DNA of 64,000 nt, from assembly GCA_035578175.1 (NCBI GenBank), contig JAQMRL010000005.1, positions 60,757,722 through 60,821,721 of the forward strand. The letters run 5' to 3'. Made by a program: the position numbers and the translations under genes. This document shows positions 45,655 through 64,000 of the stretch, in pieces; position 1 is the stretch's first letter, and each line of letters opens with the position of its first letter. The notes under the pieces were generated by a model, which did not search any database, had not been told where the DNA came from, and saw only the letters and a program-made list of their open reading frames with translations. The stretch is from Catonia carolina (lineage: Eukaryota; Arthropoda; Insecta; Hemiptera; Achilidae).

Positions 45655-47066
45655 CAGGTCCTCGCTATAACGGACTCCAAAACAACGGACTTTCACTAAA
45701 ATGGACTTAAATTAGAAAAAACCCTAAAATAAATACTGTTAATAAGAAAAATAATTATGTAGTTGAACTTCTATAACTCAAATCCTCAAAAGATGGGGAA
45801 ACCAATTCGAGTTACAGAAATTTTGAGTTATGCAAAAATAAAAACGAAGCAATTATTAAAAACAAACAAAAACAGATAATTTCACATAGGCTAATACAGT
45901 ACCATACAAGATGTGGAATATGTAGGCCTACTGCGCATGTGTAATTTCATAATACAGTACTGTATGTTGCATTTATCATAGCTATTGGCTGCAGTGTTAA
46001 GTATTGTTCAAATATTGTATTCAGAATTACGCAGCACATGCTGAATACGGTAGGTTGTACCGACAGACTATGGTTCTATTGTTATGTGGTCGACCAAAGA
46101 TTCATCGATTCAAAGCAATTCATTGTTTTGGTTTACGCCTAATAGGCCAATACAAAGGCAACCAGATGACTTTGAAAGTCTGTACCCTTTTATGGTCGAA
46201 CATATTCTCTTATAATAAAAGAAGTAGCACTGTACCTTCATTTTTCAAAAGACCAAAACCGCTATTTTGAGAACTATGTACAAATTTTGTCAAAAGAAAC
46301 GAAATAATTAGTTTGAATTAGAGAAATGGCAAAATTCGAGTTATAGATTACTTTTTACGTGGTAAATGCATGGGAAAGTTAAAGGGGACTGAAATTCAAT
46401 TCAAGATATAGAAAATTTGAGTTATAGAAGTTCAATTTGTATTAGATAAATGAGAAATACTTAAAATATTCTGTAAAATGTGCACTTTTTAATTTAAATG
46501 TCGCAAGGAATTAAGTGAAAATGTTGACTCTCGTGAATTCATGAAAAAATCTGTTCTGAAATGAATTGGAAATTAAATTAAAAAATTATCTTGTAGATGG
46601 TAAAATAAGTTGCATGAAATTATGAAAAAAGAGGGAGACAACAGTAACCGTAAATTATGTGAAAAATAGTTACAAGATAGCGACAGCAATCATAGTTATC
46701 AGATAATTAACGATGATAAAATAATTGACAAAATTCTAAAGAATGAAACCGATTTAGATAATTCAGAAGATGAGAATGAGCCTCTAGAAAAGAAAATCAA
46801 ACTTTCTAGTGTGCACGACCTCATTGTTATGGTAATTTGGTAAATACGTGGATTTATTGGAAGAACAAGACGTCCAAAACTTGTATGAACATTTTTGGCA
46901 ATTTAAAGAACTTATTATTAGAAAGCAACATTAGTCCGGCACTCAGTTAAAGTTAACAGCTACAACAAAAATTGCTACTTTGCCTGGCTGTATTTTGATA
47001 TAATGGACTTTCGCGACAACGAACAGTGACCTCCCCTATTTAGTCCGTTATAATGAGGACCTACTG
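45655..47066 (+). mobile_element. Tigger element with a nested second element
   Basis: Left CAGGTCCTCGCTATAACGGA and right (inverted) CAGTAGGTCCTCATTATAAC are Tigger termini; TA flanks both. Near the right end QDVQNLYEHFWQFKELI is a Tigger transposase C-terminal trace. It is interrupted by 45763-46435. Confidence 0.8.
45763..46435. mobile_element. TIR element nested in Tigger
   Basis: The terminal 21 bp (45763-45783, starting TTGAACTTCTATAACTCAA) are perfectly inverted at 46415-46435. About 670 bp with no intact transposase. It contains TAGGCCTA at 45923. Perfect TIRs suggest a fairly recent insertion. Confidence 0.75.
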
Positions 47067-47161
47067 TAGTTAATTATCATAAAACTCATATTCGGGCAAA
47101 AGAAACCCAAATGAAACTGCAACGAGCTATTTACAGTTTACATTTTTTTAATTTTATTTCA

Positions 47162-47312
47162 AGTCGGATTTATATCTTGGTTATTAGCGACTTCTTTGGG
47201 GTATAAAACATTGGGTTTTGGCACTTAATAATTTCCAGACCCTAGCCGGAAATCAAGCCCAGGACCTTCTGCTTGGTAGGCTAGCTTGTTAACCACTATG
47301 GCTCAGAGGCAG
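47162..47312 (-). mobile_element. tRNA-derived SINE (family A), reverse copy
   Basis: CAGACCCTAGCCGGAAATCA, AGCCCAGGACCTTCTGC and TTAACCACTATGGCTCAGAGG are complements of the family-A tRNA-like head; GGTTATTAGCGACTTC is its body. Confidence 0.65.
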
Positions 47313-47389
47313 CTAATAAACATTTTTATTTAATAACTTGTGTGGCATTCTTAGTGATAACTTGATTGGACCTTTATTCTAATGACATA

Positions 47390-47830
47390 GGTTTAAGAAA
47401 GGGTACTTTTATTTTTAATTTCCTCAGACCAATCTTCTGTGATACCTGAGGCATTAAGCTGTTTCTTCCATTCTCTTAGGGCTTCGACCTGACATAAATT
47501 TAACAAAACAGTTGACAAACACCCCTCAATTTTATGTTCACCTCTGATAAAAATTCTCCAGCTCTTGGCACTAATTGTTGTGCTGCTATAAATATCTACA
47601 AGAACGTCGATCAACCGTATTCGAATCTCTTTTCTTTTCATTATCGCCTACAACTTATCTCTTTAACACTTTGTCAAAAGCTTTTACATAATCAATAAAA
47701 ATCAAATAGGTTTCACGGTTAAACTCGCTTTTCTTTTCAATTGGCTGTTTCAATACAAATACATTGTTAGTACATGATCTTCTTTCTTGGAAACTCCTAT
47801 GCTTTTCAAACTGAGTACCACTTTCGAAAC
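47390..47830 (-). pseudogene. Non-LTR reverse transcriptase fragment
   Basis: The - strand at about 47716-47671 reads ETYLIFIDYVKAFDK, reverse-transcriptase motif A. An 82-codon frame follows (47641-47393) with CLSTVLLNLCQ after it. Stops and frameshifts throughout. Confidence 0.65.
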
Positions 47831-49230
47831 GCAGTGTGTTCTTACGTGAAAGAAGTTAAGTTATAAATAATGATAGCTAGTAAATTAAATTGTGCTTAAA
47901 TGAAAATTTGTGCTGGGGCTATCTAGGCCCAATAAATCAATAAAACAGTCAGTTTGACATCAATGTAACAATGCTAATGGCAAAAATGTGACCAACATCA
48001 AATTTAAGGAATTTTAGGAAGGTACTGTCAACCTGGTGGGAATTTGTTAGTTTTGCCAACATAACAACACAAAATTATTTAACTATGGGACTAAAATTCC
48101 CGACAAGAGTCCCAAAGGGTTAACTAGAATAGTTATTGTAAATTGAGCATAGTAACAACAGACAGGTAGGTGCCTTTATTACCCTTTGTTCCAGTTTACC
48201 TCGTCTTGGGACATGTTTGCACATTCCATAACTCATGTTACATTACTTATTAGCAGATTACGATGTGTTGCGATACAAAATCGGTGGGTCACTCTGTCAA
48301 AATAATAATGGTGGGTTTAATAATTTACAAACTAGCTGGAAATTGAACCAGGTACTTTTTCCTTTTAACAGTGTATAGCAGTGTTTATCACTTGAACCAT
48401 TAGGTGACCGATCCAAATAAGTCATTGCATAATTGTCCCGCTCCTCAACTTGGTCTGTTTCACGCACAGCTTTTACGGATCACTCCTTTTCTCCTATTAT
48501 TAACATTGTCTTTAGCTCTTTATATGGGACAACTATTCTAATTTTTATTAAATGTTTTCTATGTTGCTACTAGAATTAGTTTTTCAATTGATTCATGGGC
48601 TTAAAGGGTTCTTACATGAGATATTATAAGCAGATTGTAGCACATTTTTTAAATTGTAAATTGAATTGTGCTTTAAAAAAAATTTGTCCATTGCTGCTAT
48701 AGGGTGCTTTCTTCAGGATAACTATAATACTGTAGTAGTACTTGCTAATGAAGCCTTTTGGCTTACAACTATACCCAGGAAGACATTTTTAGATTAGCTT
48801 CAACAACTAATTTAATTCTAATTTCTTATGGCTTCTACATCAGGGATTGTGGGTTTGATTCCCAGTCTGGTTCATTTTTCATCATTTAATTTCATTTACC
48901 ACTTTTCATTGTCTATGTTGCATTAATGTGCAAAACAATCGGATTTAAAAATAAAACTATACTATTATGACATTTAATTTGTATATGACCAGTTATCTGA
49001 AGCCGTACCACAATTAAAAACAGTATACAATTCATTTTATATTTTTAACGTGGTTATATGCACTCATTTATTAGAGAATACTTAAAAATTATCGTACTGC
49101 GTAACAGCATTTTTTAAACAATTAATATTATCCTTAAAATGCATTAGTAATAGTTTTACAAAATAAAAAGTTAGTTAAATAGTTCACTTTTGTGTACAAG
49201 ACACCAAATTGACCTGTTTGAATTATTTTT
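47831..49230. other. Intergenic with decayed SINEs
   Basis: 48250-48420 is a degenerate reverse family-A-like SINE (TAGCTGGAAATTGAACCAGG, TTGAACCATTAGGTGACCG). 48845-48960 is a decayed family-C-like copy (GTGGGTTTGATTCCCAG then CATTAATGTGCAAAACAATCG). 48108-48124 ends in CCCAAAGGGTTAA, a piggyBac-MITE-like right end. Confidence 0.45.
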
Positions 49231-49469
49231 CCGCGCGAGTAATCATGGCAGCCAACTATAATACCGTAGTTTCACAAACTAGTATTTATATTGGCCGAGT
49301 TATTTGTTATTTAAAAAAAAACTCAATAAATTCTCACGATGTTATAAATTTAAAAAAAGTATTACCTTTTATATACACTTTTAGATAGAAAAATAAAATT
49401 GTTTAAAATTTTTCTAAGGAGACGTATTTTTTTAATTTCTGTAAAACCTGCATGCCCTGCTATTACATC
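49231..49469 (+). promoter_or_regulatory. Candidate ALKBH5 promoter and 5' UTR
   Basis: A CpG-containing CCGCGCG at 49231-49237 followed by AATCATGGCAGCC at 49241-49253, similar to the YY1-type initiator with a CATGGC core. CpG clusters are rare around here. This lies about 220 bp before the start codon. No TATA box was recognised. Speculative. Confidence 0.25.
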
Positions 49470-63560
<14,091 letters not shown>

Positions 63561-64000
63561 GTAAGTATTGAGCCAATATTTGTGACTAATCTTGGAGAAA
63601 TTAACAAATTTTACTAACAAAATTTTTATTAATTTAACTTAAATGTTTATTTAAAATATATATATATACGTTGCAGTTTTTAATTCAAATGCATTGTGTA
63701 AAGGCTGAAAGATAATTAATTTTTTCCTTTTGTTTCTTTGTTATAATTTTTTAATTATATTTTTCTACAATTTAATTTGTGTATTTTATTAAAATATCTT
63801 TGTATAAAGGTTTAAAAAATACAGTGTTGAATATGATTATGAAGAAAGAAAATATTTTTCTTTGAAGGGAGTTTTTTCTTTTTTTCTTTACTGGTCACTC
63901 TGAATACAGAGCGTTTCATAATTTACTTTGGGGTTACGAAAATTCAGTTCAAAAAAAGTATTTCACTTATAAGAATGAAACAAGTACTGTACGAAAGAGC
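63561..64000. other. ALKBH5: ALKBH5 intron 6, start
   Basis: GTAAGT donor at 63561, then AT-rich intron to the window edge. No further exon seen. Confidence 0.6.

Overview
This is a window of AT-rich, repeat-dense eukaryotic nuclear DNA from an animal, very probably an insect and perhaps a hemipteran. That guess rests on intron-rich conserved genes, tRNA-derived SINEs and the mix of Tigger/pogo, mariner, hAT, piggyBac and RTE-like elements. The species is not determined. Two host genes can be reconstructed, both on the + strand.

Gene 1 (18509-40337) is STRAP (UNRIP; Drosophila wmd), a seven-WD-repeat protein. Seven coding exons join in frame to 330 residues, every junction has GT-AG signals, and the product follows animal STRAP along its length. 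Gene 2 (49470 to beyond the right edge) is ALKBH5, an Fe(II)/2-oxoglutarate RNA N6-methyladenosine demethylase. Six coding exons give 283 codons plus 2 nt. They run from the initiator Met through the whole catalytic domain, and the C-terminal tail lies outside the window. Exon 1 is only 89 nt and sits 7.2 kb upstream of exon 2; it was identified from its conserved N-terminal GYTDLR motif and a matching intron phase.

Nearly everything else is transposable-element debris. Layout: 1-18.5 kb intergenic (three-member SINE family 'E', an RTE-like LINE fragment with an 11-bp target duplication, an inverted pair of ~0.7-kb MITEs, tRNA-like SINEs, an AAGTCACGAG-ended element, a foldback element, a hAT element with TIRs and 8-bp flanks); 18.5-40.3 kb STRAP, whose introns hold mariner, Tigger, pogo and piggyBac remnants; 40.3-49.5 kb intergenic (tRNA-like SINE, Tigger with a nested 21-bp-TIR element, LINE fragments); 49.5-64 kb ALKBH5, whose first intron carries a SINE dimer flanked by a ~155-bp direct duplication, Tigger and piggyBac MITEs and more SINEs.

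The main structural novelty is a ~0.7-0.95-kb family present about eight times. It has a 13-bp subterminal inverted repeat, a 5' hairpin whose stem covaries between copies, an internal GT microsatellite and a 3' hairpin ending in CAGATTTTT. This resembles Helentron-associated (HINE/DINE-1-like) non-autonomous elements. Three sense-strand copies end 15-60 bp upstream of real splice acceptors (STRAP exon 7, ALKBH5 exons 3 and 6).

The two genes are not known to act together. STRAP works in SMN-complex assembly and TGF-beta signalling; ALKBH5 works in nuclear mRNA demethylation. All calls come from reading the sequence by eye; no database search was run, and repeat boundaries without stated TIRs or target duplications are approximate.
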